A stretch of 27,322 nt of DNA from Chara braunii (Eukaryota > Streptophyta > Charophyceae > Charales > Characeae), in assembly GCA_003427395.1 (NCBI GenBank), contig BFEA01000415.1, positions 223,147 through 250,468 on the forward strand, in the 5' to 3' direction. The notes beneath the pieces were generated by a model that was not told where the DNA came from, ran no database searches, and was given only the letters and a program-made list of their open reading frames with translations. The position numbers and the translations under genes were made by a program. Shown here piece by piece: positions 8,195 through 17,932 of this stretch. Numbering within the stretch: the first letter of the stretch is position 1; every line of letters begins with the position of its first letter.

Positions 8195-8511
8195 CAAGTG
8201 CAAATCCTTGAAACTCAAGTGCGGCTGGGGCAAAATTGCACTTGAACTCAAGGTACCTCCCCGAGGTACCTTGAGTTCAAGTGCAAATGGATACCTCCGA
8301 GCACTTCGAGTGGGGCTTTTTTTGTTTTTCTTTTTTTTTCCAGCAGGGGATCCTGGTCCGGGATTGGTCAAGCCGTGGGTTTCGGTTTCAAGTGCAGCTT
8401 GTTCAAGGGTTTCCTCAAGTGCACGTGGAACCATAAATCAAGTTAGTGTAAATTAATCACAATTATTTCTGGTTTACGGCGCCCTTGAAACTCAAGTATT
8501 TTCAAGTGGTG
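8195..8511. mobile_element. Palindromic element built from CTTGAA/TTCAAG motifs
   Basis: At 8236-8286 a perfect inverted repeat has two 24-base arms around CCC (arm core CACTTGAACTCAAGGTACC). Around it the motif TCAAGTGC or its complement occurs repeatedly (8195, 8214, 8238, 8277, 8298, 8388, 8414). The block CCTTGAAACTCAAGT occurs near 8205 and again near 8483. Many short inverted copies round a hairpin suggest a MITE or fold-back transposon. I could not define ends or a target duplication, and no transposase is present. Confidence 0.5.
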
Positions 8512-8675
8512 TCGAACGAGGCCCTAATTAGAGCTGAGTAGAATTGGGGAGGTAGGGAAAATGCTTGATCGGATTAGCAGGAATTAGATAGGGTGTGATG
8601 CTTGGGGGATTTTTGAGGGGGAAGGCATGGACTTGATTGGGGTATAGTAGGCAGAAAAGTGTGCACGATAGCCAT
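8512..8675. other. Short spacer
   Basis: G-rich on the + strand with no feature recognised. Confidence 0.4.
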
Positions 8676-8969
8676 CAGCGGTTGGCCAAGTGGGCGCCCT
8701 CGTAGGCACGCTCCGGTATAGGACTGCCGGGCGAGCCCCCATTCTGACTGTCTGGGTACCTTGGGATGTTTCCCAACCAGAATGGGGGCCCACGACCATG
8801 TACACACACCAGGGGCGGTGAGGGGTGCCCCCACATGGGCCGGTGGGTAGGGCCGCAGAGGTTAGGCAATCTTGTGCTGTGTAACAATGATCACCGGTGA
8901 TAAGCAACCGGAGTTGTGCCCCCCGAATAGATGGCGCTGGGTGCGTGTATGTTAAAAAAAAAAAAAAAA
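8676..8969 (+). mobile_element. R1-7: tRNA-headed SINE with an R1-like tail
   Basis: The 5' end has a canonical tRNA(Leu/Ser)-type A box, TGGCCAAGTGGG (8683-8694), followed at about 50 bases by a weak B-box-like GGGCGAGCCC. The 3' end has CCCCGAATAGATGGCGC, close to CCCACCAATAGATGGAGC of the R1 family, and an A-tail of 16 (8954-8969). This copy links the R1 tail to a tRNA-derived head. No target duplication was found. Confidence 0.5.
8735..8789. repeat. Nested hairpin in R1-7
   Basis: Outer arms GCCCCCATTCTG (8735-8746) and CAGAATGGGGGC (8778-8789) are perfect complements. Inside is a second hairpin, TTGGGA-TGTT-TCCCAA (8761-8776). It may reflect folding of a SINE RNA. Confidence 0.8.
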
Positions 8970-9787
8970 CAGGGCTCTCTCCAACCACTGTAAAAGCCTT
9001 GCCCCCCAAAAAGTGCACCCTTGTCATGATTATCGGACTCAGTCTGGGAAAAATGGCTTGTATACATTCATGGGTGCGTTCATTTTATTCGGAAAGAAGG
9101 CAGCTGCAGGATAAGTTCAGATGCGGCTGATCAATTGCCAGCCGTCCAGATGAAAGATCTGCATGGTCAACAATCACGTTGATCGAGATTCTGAACCTAG
9201 CCTGCTGCTAGCAGGACCCTGCCCCTGTGCCCGGAGGATAGGCTGTCAGTGAGATGCGTGCGGACTGATAGATAGTCGTTCAGAACTGTTCAGAATCGTC
9301 CATCAGCGTGACATCTGACAATGAAATATTTTTCCCACAGCCAGCCCCACAGGCTGGCCCAGAAGGAAACTGTGGAAAAGTGGCCTCTTTTCTGTGAAAG
9401 ATGTTAACTTTCTAGAAGAAAAGAAGAACAAAGAAGGTTGATCAGGTAAAATAGGATCCAAGCATGCTTCCTTATACAACCAACCTGCCATTTCGTCAAA
9501 ATGGGCATTTTTCCTATGCTGCCAGCTGTCTGATGGGGAGATGTATCCCGCGGACGTCTCGGGGAGAGGGTCGGGGGGGAGTTGTCCGGGATCGCGGACA
9601 ACGGCTTTTGGCCATCAAGAAGGGACAATAAAAAATAAAAAAAATCGGGGGGTCTGTGCACCACCAGGGACACCCTCCAAAAAATTCCGGCCACAAAAAA
9701 AAGGAGAAACAGTCTTCGGGCTGAGGAGGGGGATGGTGAGGAGGAGGACGAGGACGGACAGGAGTAGTGGACAACTGCAAGCAATGA
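8970..9787. other. Spacer without recognised feature
   Basis: A short motif, GTTGTCCGGGAT (about 9582-9593), resembles TTGTCC and CGGACAATCCC near 11645-11667. There is no gene that I can support; the open + frame from 9541 is driven by the following GAG repeat. Confidence 0.35.
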
Positions 9788-9885
9788 ACAAGGAGGAGGA
9801 GGGTGGTCAGGACAAGGAGGAGGAGGAGGACAAAGAAGAAGAGGAGGAGGAGGAGGAGGAGGAGGAGGAGGAGGAGGATGCTGGG
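9788..9885. repeat. (GAG/GGA)n microsatellite
   Basis: Nearly pure GAG triplets with a few AAG and ACA interruptions. In one frame it would encode a glutamate run. There is no sign of a real gene around it. Confidence 0.9.
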
Positions 9886-9978
9886 GAAGAGGTGAGGAGG
9901 GGAAGGGGAAGGACTGGGAAGGGGCCTGCGTGATTGAGCACACGATCACCTACGCATGCGGTTACCTTTTTTTTATTT

Positions 9979-10460
9979 GAATCAATCAATCAGTCAATCG
10001 ATTGATCGATCAAATCAAACAAACGAATGAAGATCCCATCAAATCAATTGATTCGATAGGATGGGAGATGACGACGAGGGCAACGATCTTTGTGCATTCC
10101 GTGCTCCAAATCCAGTCCAGTTCCTCTACCCGATCCAGATCACATTAAATTTTCCACCAAACGACCACATCGAGTTTCATACCATTCCTATCATTTGGGG
10201 TTGTACACTATGTTTTCGGTCGTGCTTTTCGGATTCCAACATAATTCTCCACTGTTTGTCCTTGATATGGTTTGATGGATGGCTTGCGTTGACTAATTTG
10301 ATTTTTTGGGTTTTCCTTCATTTTGCAACTCCCGAAATTATCCTTGCAAGTTGTGTGAAGTTTCATCTTGATTAGGAATTTTGCGCGCCTTAGTTTCATT
10401 GGTTTGATTTGATTTGATTTGATTTGATTGGTTGATTGATTGATTGAATGATTTGATTGA

Positions 10461-10509
<49 letters not shown>

Positions 10510-10510
10510 G
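9979..10510. repeat. Inverted ATTG/CAAT tetranucleotide arrays around a 350-bp spacer
   Basis: At 9979-10045 the + strand is an imperfect ATCA array (TCAATCAATCAG, GATCGATCAAATCAAAC). At 10403-10510 it is TTGATTGA repeats, so the two arrays face each other. The sequence ATGGGAGATG followed by a GACAACGAT or GGCAACGAT block occurs after each array (10061 and 10532). The spacer 10088-10400 shows no recognised gene. Confidence 0.6.
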
Positions 10511-10609
10511 AAAAAAAAAACATTAGAGGGGATGGGAGATGGCGATATGGACAACGATGGTGAGAAGGGGAAGTGTTTGTCGCGGCGAGAGATGGCGGCA
10601 GCGTCGTGG

Positions 10610-11250
10610 TGGCAGGGGAGGAGGTGGAGGAGGAGGAGAGGGCGGATGAGGACGAGTAGGAGAACGACGAATGGGAGGACGGGGAGGAAGAAGATTCTGA
10701 AGAAGCGGAGGAGGACGAGGAGGGGGAAGAAGAAGAGGAGGACGAGGAGGAGGAAGAAGAAGAGGAGGAGGGTGAGGAGGACGAGGCGATGGAGGAGGAC
10801 AAGGAAGAGGAGTAGGAGGAGAACAAGGAGGAGAACAAGGAGGACGAGGAGGAGGAGGAGGAGGAGGGGGACGAGGAGGAGGACAACAAGGAGGATGAGG
10901 AGGTTGAAGAAGAAGAGGAGGAGGAGGAGAAGGTGGACGAGGAGGACGACAAGGACGAGGTGGATGAAGAGGAGGAGGAGGAGGAAGAGGAGGAGGAGGA
11001 GGAGNNNNNNNNNNNNNNNNNNNNNNNNNNNNNNNNNNNNNNNNNNNNNNNNNNNNNNNNNNNNNNNNNNNNNNNNNNNNNNNNNNNNNNNNNNNNNNNN
11101 NNNNNNNNNNNNNNNNNNNNNNNNNNNNNNNNNNAGGACTTGGAGGAGGAGGACGAGAAAGAACAAAAGTTGGAGGAAGAAGAAAACAAGGAGGAGGAGG
11201 AGGAGAAAAGGAGGAGCGGAAGGAGGAGGAGAAGGAGGAGGAGGAGGACA
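10610..11250. repeat. Long polypurine tract (GAG, GAC, AAG triplets), interrupted by a gap
   Basis: More than 500 known bases are almost entirely purine on the + strand, built from GAGGAG with GACGAG and AAGAAG variants. All frames are open on one or both strands because stops are rare in such sequence. Candidate serine-rich or glutamate-rich frames are therefore composition effects. Such tracts can form triplex DNA and are difficult to assemble. Confidence 0.85.
11005..11134. other. Assembly gap of 130 N
   Basis: Unknown bases lie inside the polypurine tract. The true length may differ. Confidence 1.
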
Positions 11251-11254
11251 ATAA

Positions 11255-11710
11255 AGGAAGGGGAGGTGGATCACCTGGCGCGGGCGGGTGATGACACTTG
11301 GGGTTGCCCTCAGCAGCATCGGAGTTCGGCAACAGCAACACCGAAATCCGCCGACACCGTGCAGGTCAGGACCCATGCATGGGAGGAAGTCAGGGCTCCC
11401 ATTTCAAATGTGAAAATGGTCCAAGCTGGGCCATCGATCTAACAGATCTGATGACCCAGATTCGACAACCCATATTGGGCCATCTTTTTTTCGCTTTTGG
11501 AAGCCCTAAGACAATTCTTCTTGTTGGTCCCCCTGCTTCATCTATGCCCGCAGTAGACCCCCGCTCCGCCTAAGTCCCCATTCCAGTGCCCCCTCCTTTT
11601 GTTATTTTTTATCGAACGTGGGGCCCAAGGCGGACAACCAACCGGTTGTCCAATCGGACAATCCCGGACGGTGAAGGGGGGTCCCTAACGTCTGATGCGG
11701 TAACGTAGCA
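11255..11710. other. Spacer with a GGACAACC palindrome
   Basis: Contains GGACAACC-AACC-GGTTGTCC (11632-11651) followed by ATCGGACAATCCCGGAC. Otherwise unremarkable; no gene was recognised. Confidence 0.4.
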
Positions 11711-11890
11711 TTTTTTATTTTTTGACGGAAATTGAAACCAAGCTTTTTGGTCGAAAACTCGTCCAAATTTTTTGTTGCTGAGGGTCCGACGTTCCAGCGT
11801 TTTAAGAACGTCAGAGCCTCAGGAACAACAAATTTGACCGAACTTTCGGCCAAAAAACTCGGTTTCAATTTCGTTAAAAAAATAAAAAAA
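11711..11890. mobile_element. Fold-back (MITE-like) element
   Basis: Two arms of about 83 bases (11711-11793 and 11807-11890) are inverted copies at roughly 80 to 85% identity, with a 13-base loop. Shared blocks include GAAATTGAAACC, TTTTTGG and CTGAGG, and GACGTT borders the loop. Just outside the right arm are AAAAATGTTCATTTTGACGA and AAATGTC. A second partial copy of the outer half lies at 25865-25930, so this is a dispersed family. There is no coding capacity. Confidence 0.75.
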
Positions 11891-13702
11891 TCATAAAAAT
11901 GTTCATTTTGACGAAATGTCAGTCACCATGTTTACCAGTACCTCTGAGCCTCTTTTTCCTGTAAACATAGGATTCGTGAAAACCTAACAAAAAAAATTGT
12001 TAAGTTTGTACTATTTTTTAAAAAGATTTTGATAGTACATTTTTCAGGCCTCCTACATAAACAAAATTCTATGTGAAGTAAATTAACCGCAAAAAAGGAA
12101 TAGAAAAGTACTTTTTCAGGACCACTGGAAGTGGTGAGGAGAGAAACAGGTTTTTCTACAAAAAATCACTACCTTGCAAAACATCGTTTGTTCAGAAACT
12201 CAAATATAATAATTTTTTGTTTATCGAAAAAAACCATATTTGTAGTTCTATTAGGTATGTACCAAGGCGAACCTATTTGAGGGTTTTCCAAATACGCACA
12301 CATGTTTTCCTGTTCACGAATACGTTCGCTTGGATAAGTTCTCTCATACATGGACAAATATATTATTTTTTACTGTTTTTATTAAAATATTTTTTAATTT
12401 TTTAATTTTTAATCGTGGTTGGCGGAGAATTTGAAGATGTCTCCTAAGCAAAAGTTCTTTGAATTCTTCTTTCACATAGCATATATTTTTTGACAATGGA
12501 TTTATAAATTTTATTTTAATTTATAATTCTATAAACTAGTTTTCGCAGAGCTTGGTTTTTACCAAACTGCTGAAAACGACTTATAGTTCTATATATGAGT
12601 ATTCACTGAAACTGTTTTTTTTAACATCTTTCGGGTTTGCTTTGTAGTTCTTAAAGATTGTCATGTTTGAGCTATGTTTTTTGCCAATCTATTGAGAATG
12701 ACTTGTAGTCTTATAACATGCTATTTGCTTGAAATGATTTTTTCTTGCACATTTTAGACTTTTTGTCCGTTTTTTTGCCTCTTTTCTCGATAAACAGTAA
12801 ACACGTTCTCTTTTATGTGGAAAAAAAAAAAAAAAAACAGTTTGACTTTTACTTTTTCATTCTATAAAACTAGGTTTTGTGGTTTTGTTAGGTTTTTACA
12901 AATTCAGTGTTTGTGGCGAATTCATTCTGCATGCCAAGTTCAAGAATGAACCATTGCGGGTTTTTTGTTTTTTGAAATGACTACATCCGAGTCTGACTCA
13001 TGGTTTGACTTCTGAAAATGCAAAAAAAAAACACTAAACTAAGGTTTGTTGTAGCGGGCACTGACGACAATTTGGAATATTAAGCAAAAATATAAAACAT
13101 AGCACCATAATGATTGTTTTTTGCAATTTTTGAACCCTGACCCTCTGCACACCACGGTCAGCACCTGTTGTTAGTAGTTTCCACATCCACGCTTATTAGA
13201 AAGTGTCGTGCTATTTTTAAACTTGGCAGCGTTGGCACGTGAGTGACCCTCTTGTACGTGTTCTTTTTGCTTATTTAGAACTCATTTTCATTTGCCGTGT
13301 AATTGGGTCATTTTTTGCTTGTTGGTTGGGTCAGCCATCTAACGAGGTCCTCGAGGGCGAGCCTGCTTAGAATGTGGAAGCAGGCAATTGTATCGCACAA
13401 GCTTGCCGGTGAAAGGTAGTGGTGGCTTAAACTACTAGTTGATTCATGCCTATGTTTCAAATTGTTGATTGTTGCCCTACGCTAAGAAACACAAACCGTC
13501 CCGCTGTGTGTTTTGCCTGGGTCCTTTAACCTAAGTTTGTTAATCGAGAAAAGTTATAAACCCACTCCGCGACGAAACCTTTGTATTCATTTCCCCCCAA
13601 ACAGGGCAAAAGGTGTTGCAGACCCCAAAATGACTTTTCCTGTCATTCTTGAATCCTGGTTGGGCCGGTAACGCCCGACGCCACAACCCGCAAAGTACGT
13701 GA
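11891..13702. other. AT-rich region with degenerate 121-bp repeat
   Basis: Strongly AT-rich to about 13140, then more balanced. Two diverged units offset by about 121 bases share GAGCTTGG or GAGCTATG, TTTTTACC or TTTTTGCC, GACTT(A/G)TAGT and GAAACTG or GAAATG (12548 and 12669). An A-run lies at 12822-12837. No ORF of note is present. It could be an intron or 5' flank of the transposase-like region that follows, but I see no firm splice evidence. Confidence 0.4.
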
Positions 13703-13993
13703 CCGTCCCGGTCATTATCGGGCTGCCCCGACTATGGTCGGTCACTGGTCAAGGGGATTCATAGCTGGGCAGTGTACGAGTGTATGCATGATCGGCGCTG
13801 CAATAGGCTTGGGTTCGCCAAGCTCACGTAGTTGGTTGAGATCATTGTGAAGCTTAAGCTCATGCCGTGCAAGGAGAGGAGGAGGGTGTACGTGTTGCCA
13901 TGGGGTGATCTAGAGGAGGGCTTAGACGAGGTCCCCGAGCCCCGTAGCTTGGGGACCTTGCCATCAAAAGCGGTCTTGGAGGAGGAGCTTTGA
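13703..13993 (+). pseudogene. hAT transposase C-terminal dimerisation segment, decayed
   Basis: The frame from 13703 gives HSWAVYECMHDRRCNRLGFA, one in-frame TAG (13829-13831), and then LVEIIVKLKLMPCKERRR and an acidic tail. Plant hAT transposases end with a dimerisation domain whose signature is a Trp-Ser start, a conserved His, an Arg-Asn-Arg-Leu block and a following LVYVHxNLRL-like strand. The segment shows the same order: SWAVYE, MH, RRCNRL, LVEIIVKLKL. The catalytic upstream parts (BED finger, DUF659, RNase H-like fold) were not found in the window. No start codon can be chosen. It would have acted as a nuclear dimer on hAT ends, but this copy is broken. Confidence 0.55.
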
Positions 13994-14380
13994 CAGCAAG
14001 CGCAGAGGATGCAACGGGATTCACGATTCGACGTCCTCCTCTGGTGTAGAGGGTGTTTGGTCATCGTGTCTCTCACATCAAGCCACACGACGAGGAGATA
14101 GAGAATGATCCTCTCGTTGACCCTTAGGCTATGAATGTCATGGAGACTGAGATGTGAATAGATCTGGAGAACTTTGAACAGGGGGCAACGATTCAGATGA
14201 TCACTCACTGCGGCCACAGGCTGGTAGTGACAGGGTGGCCAGCGGAGATATGAGGCCGTGGGATCATTAGAGCAATTGTCGCCCATGAGTGGGTTTCACC
14301 CCTGAGCCCCTGGCATACCGCAGACGAGGGTGAAGCATGCAACCTTGAGAGTGCGCATGCGATCATAGGTTGGGCAATCC

Positions 14381-15321
14381 TTATATTATGATGAGGGAGA
14401 TGTTGTTGACGTTAACGATTCTGAGGGGTTCGGAGTTGTCAGGCCCAAGCCTGCAGATGTCGCGACAACTGCAGTAGATCAAGGGTCAGATGGCAAGGAC
14501 GACGGTGGACCGGGGGACGATGCGGCTGACGGACGGTGTGCTATGACTCCGTTACATCGTGAGGCAGGTGGCGGGGCAGAGCACGGTTCGCTACAGTCCT
14601 ACATTCTGTCATCATTTCCGGGATGATTTTGACGTGCCCCCCCCCACTTTGTCTGCATGAGGTGTAGGGGGGCATCATTAAACACCGTGTGTAATGGAGC
14701 ACATCAGATAGGGCACACGTTTGCTGGAGTGACTTCAGGGATATTGGCGGAGGCAAGGAGGATCACTGGAGAGGATCGTAGGTGTGGCGACGAGGCTGAG
14801 TACAGAACTCCGACCATGGAGAGGAAGGATATTGTACAGACTGAGATGGAGCGCAGAAACCGCCACGATGGCGAGTAGCTTGGGGTGATGGTGGCCACTT
14901 GCCTTATTACACACGACATTGGACGACAACAAAATGCAACCAAGGCAATAGAGTTAGGGCATCCCCTTGTTGTGGAGGGTGCGAGAGCACATATTATGGG
15001 CATAGACAGTACGACCGTGCACACACACGAGGTGATGAGGGAGGATAGGAGGGCACAATGAAGGTACACAAGGAGGGCAAAAGGCACGAGGATGAGGAGG
15101 AGGTAGTTATGGAGGAGTCGTGCGGGGTTGGGGTTGCGCCTCAAAGGGACAATGATAAGGGGGAGGGTGGTGGAGGTGCATTGGGGCCGACAGTCGATGG
15201 CGCAACTATGTCTCATGGAGTTGCACTCGACAGAGCCAACAACGACAAAAAGACTCGGGTTGGAGGTGGTGACGCCACACAGGCTAAGGAGGGAGGACAA
15301 GAAGATTTTGTTGCATTGTAG
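14381..15321 (+). pseudogene. Coding-like, frame-broken + strand sequence of unknown family
   Basis: In the same frame as the hAT segment, 14381-14625 is open and acidic (YYDEGDVVDVNDSEGFG). It then meets two TGA stops near 14623 and 14629, is open again, meets TAG at 14876 and continues to about 15055 with a non-repetitive sequence (LGVMVATCLITHDIGRQQ). A different frame is open from 15058 to 15321 with a hydrophilic product. A C-run at 14637-14645 may have caused slippage. The minus strand is also open over 14704-15402, but its product is a Leu/Ser/Cys-rich shadow. No family is recognised; it may be the disordered tail of the hAT transposase or a separate dead gene. Confidence 0.35.
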
Positions 15322-15379
15322 ATAGGCACTACCATACAATGGGAGGTGCACAAGGGTGCACACAGGGAAATAACAACAA

Positions 15380-15512
15380 GGGCAGAGATGAGGATGGGCC
15401 AAACAAGGGCCACATTGTCGACGGACAGGCTAGGGCAGAGATGAGGATGGGCCAAACAAGGGCCACATTGTCGACGGACAGGCTAGGGCAGAGATGAGGA
15501 TGGGCCAAATAC
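15380..15512. repeat. 53-bp tandem repeat, about 2.5 units
   Basis: GGGCAGAGATGAGGATGGGC starts at 15380, 15433 and 15486, with nearly identical units. The length is not a multiple of three, so each unit shifts the frame of the surrounding coding-like sequence. Confidence 0.95.
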
Positions 15513-15720
15513 ATTGTCAATGAAGAGGCTTCGTTTGGGCTGCCAGTGGTTGACGAAGACGCAGGGGGAGGCGACTCAGGCGAGTTGATCATGGTGGGGA
15601 TTGCAAACGAATGTGTGTCAACCATCTCTTCACTCGAGCTTAGCCTTGATCGCGATAAGGTTAAAGTTGACAAGCAGGGCGTTACTCACGTCCGCGATGG
15701 AAAAAGGTCCCAAACCCTAG

Positions 15721-15831
15721 TTTTGTGCCAACCACTCCTTTGAGACCAGAAGGTGAGTTTTGTGCCAACCACTCCTTTGAGACCAGAAGGTGAGTTTTGT
15801 GCCAACCACTCCTTTGAGACCAGAAGGTGTG
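15721..15831. repeat. 37-bp tandem repeat, three units
   Basis: TTTTGTGCCAACCACTCCTT starts at 15721, 15758 and 15795. Each 37-base unit ends in GACCAGAAGGTG and the units are identical except at the last edge. 37 is not a multiple of three. Confidence 0.95.
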
Positions 15832-16045
15832 TCACTATGTCAGGGCTCATTGGATGGTTGATGGAGTTGGTCGATTTATTTGAGCAGTTGATAGGTCTAT
15901 GTGTGGTGAAGTCCGGGGGAGTATCATGGGGGACATGGTCGGTTGTGGCAAGGTTGCGCCCTATCGACGAAGTTGGAGCTGGTGGAGTATCACGCGAGTC
16001 CGGAGGGAGTATGGTGGGAGGGGATACAATGATTGTAGAGGGAGT

Positions 16046-16240
16046 GTCGGACGACCACCGTGACGCGATTCAGGAGGGAGTGGTGGTGGAGGTGAAGGTG
16101 GACGCTCAAGAGGATCAGGAACATCCGCATCACAGGACGGTTAAGTGTCAGACGACCACGAGATTCAGGAGGGAGTGTTGGTGGAGGTGGATGTGGACGC
16201 TCAAGAGGATCAGGCGCACCCTCATCACAAGACGGTTAGG
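16046..16240. repeat. 95 to 101-bp tandem duplication with a 6-bp indel
   Basis: GTCGGACGACCAC (16046) recurs as GTCAGACGACCAC (16147), and GATTCAGGAGGGAGTG at 16067 recurs at 16162. Both copies continue with GACGCTCAAGAGGATCAGG. The encoded peptide VDAQEDQ(E/A)HPHH occurs in both. Confidence 0.9.
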
Positions 16241-16712
16241 AGGACTCTCCTTCCCTTGTGTCTGAGAGGAAGGGGAATACCGTATCTTGGAGAAGCATCA
16301 ACAGGGTCACGAAGAAATTCAGGGATTCTAGGCCAGGTCTCGCAGGCCATAGGACTACTCGTTCAAGGAGACTCGACATGGAGGATGCCATAGATGTTGT
16401 AGGGGACGATATAGAGGGTTGACAGGTTGGAGCATCTTGGTGTTGGACCATCGGGGACGGCACACGATGCAGGCAAGGGGATGGATGCACTGCCATCACA
16501 ACCACTGTGCCATAGATGGGCGGCCATCAGGACTAGTACGGGAGGACACACTTGGGTATTGGGGTTGTGCAAGGACACGCGGCGATCCTTCATGAGGGAG
16601 TTGATTCCGGTTCAATGCAAGCCTCTTGTGTACATGCGATAAGCGAGAAGGAACTTCCTCGTATGTTTGAGTGTGTTTCTTAATAGACCACCCATCCCTC
16701 CATTGCGGCGCC

Positions 16713-16912
16713 TTTTTTTTTTTTCTTTTTTTTTTTTTTAACTTTGTATACGGGAAACCTACTTAGTGAGGTGATAAGAGCATCCCCTACAAGTAGGTCC
16801 CAACGTTGAAGGCTCCATCTATTGGTGGGGAGCTGCACCTGCTGGAAAACGGGTCTAGTGTCCATGTACAATGATGAGAATGTATCTGCTGGAAATCGGG
16901 TCCAGCGTCCCT
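16713..16912 (-). mobile_element. R1-5: longest R1 short retroposon
   Basis: Starts on the + strand with a T-rich tail (16713-16739), then the complement of a box with GTATACAAAGTT, GATGCTCTTATCACCTC, CCAATAGATGGAGCC, and two copies of the (G/A)ACCCG(G/A)TTTCCAGCAG motif about 55 bases apart (near 16840 and 16895). It shares all boxes with R1-1. No target duplication was found. Confidence 0.75.
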
Positions 16913-17784
16913 ATGCAGAGATGTGTTGATAACTTCACCTACCTATATGCACGTTAACCATTATATGTCAGATGATGGAAGGACCCTATCCAGCAGATGA
17001 ACAGTATCTCAAAAACAAACTGAGGCATCGAGCCCAATCTAATGAGGTCTGGATGACTATCAGTTATAGTCCATCTACTTATAGCATTATGCAAGGCTTA
17101 TTACGTCATTGTTGACAGTAGCCCTGTGCTTCATGATTTGCATTTGAGTTTGTTCCTAGTTGTGTTTCTTGTCCCAAAAATGACACGTATTGGGTGGGAT
17201 ATGGTGAATCGAGCCCCTTAGACATATCCTCTATCCAAGCACACCGATAAAACCATTTAACCCATTAACTTTATGCACCTGTCCTCCATCCAAGCACACC
17301 GATAAACCCATTTAACCCATTAACTTTATGGACATCCCTTGTTCCCACCCTCTCGTAGCCCAAAAAACCAGTCGATTATTATGAGGTGGCCTCAACCGCC
17401 CCTTGTTCCCACCCACCCATAAACCCATGTCATTGTGCTATCATGTCATTGTATCTTGACAATGTCGCATTGTCGTTGTATTGTCATTTACAAGTACTGT
17501 CTGGGTCTGTCTCCACTACTTTGGCACCCTTCCACCTGTGACTCTGTGAGGAACGGTCAATTGTTCGAGAATCGATGTATGGTTGGGGCTGGCTGCATCT
17601 TCTATCTCTGGGGAGTAATCCCCTTTGCTACGTCACCCGTGGGAAGTCCCTGCTTGGCCGGTCTTCTGCGATGGGATTGGGAAGCGGGTGTGGTCGGGAA
17701 GGGAGGGGAGGGGGGTGTAGTAGGGCAGGATTGAGGGAACGGTTAGGGGGAGAGATTGGAAAGGTCCAAGAGAGAGAGAGGATT
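16913..17784. other. Spacer with 55-bp direct repeat
   Basis: ATCCAAGCACACCGATAAA recurs with an offset of 55 bases (17233 and 17288), each followed by a CCATTTAACCCATTAACTTT block. A CCCTTGTTCCCACCC block occurs twice near 17336 and 17400. No gene is seen; 17690-17780 is G-rich. Confidence 0.5.
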
Positions 17785-17910
17785 AGGAGTTATGAGGGGG
17801 GATATCAGGCCGGGAGAAGGACGAAGTTGGTCAGTTAAAATGGGAACTGAAAATAACATTTTGGTGTGGGGATGGAGGGATTTTTTGCCATTATACCCCT
17901 CATAACTCCT
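17785..17910. repeat. 15-bp perfect inverted repeat
   Basis: AGGAGTTATGAGGGG (17785-17799) faces CCCCTCATAACTCCT (17896-17910), with 96 bases between. It may be a small MITE. The right arm abuts the LINE-D-derived duplication. Confidence 0.7.
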
Positions 17911-17932
17911 GCGTGGATATTCCACAGATCAG

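Larger units (their letters stand above)
15520..16640 (+). pseudogene. Coding-like + strand sequence continued, unknown family
   Basis: Open stretches in changing frames: 15520-15743 (ASFGLPVVDEDAGGGD and VSTISSLELSLDRDKV), 15753-16265, 16145-16393, and 16242-16420 (GNTVSWRSINRVTKKF, ending DVVGDDIEG before a TGA). The last looks most protein-like. Two tandem duplications inside break the frame. No domain was recognised. It ends before R1-5 at 16713. Confidence 0.3.

Noticed and set aside
10338-11376. Long open frames (up to about 326 codons) across the N gap, serine-rich, leucine-rich or arginine-rich
   Set aside because: They arise from the purine/pyrimidine triplet repeat and read through unknown bases; no independent coding signal.
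14704-15402. 232-codon open frame on the minus strand
   Set aside because: Leu/Ser/Cys-rich product typical of the antisense of a Gly/Glu/Arg-rich frame; the + strand pieces look more protein-like.
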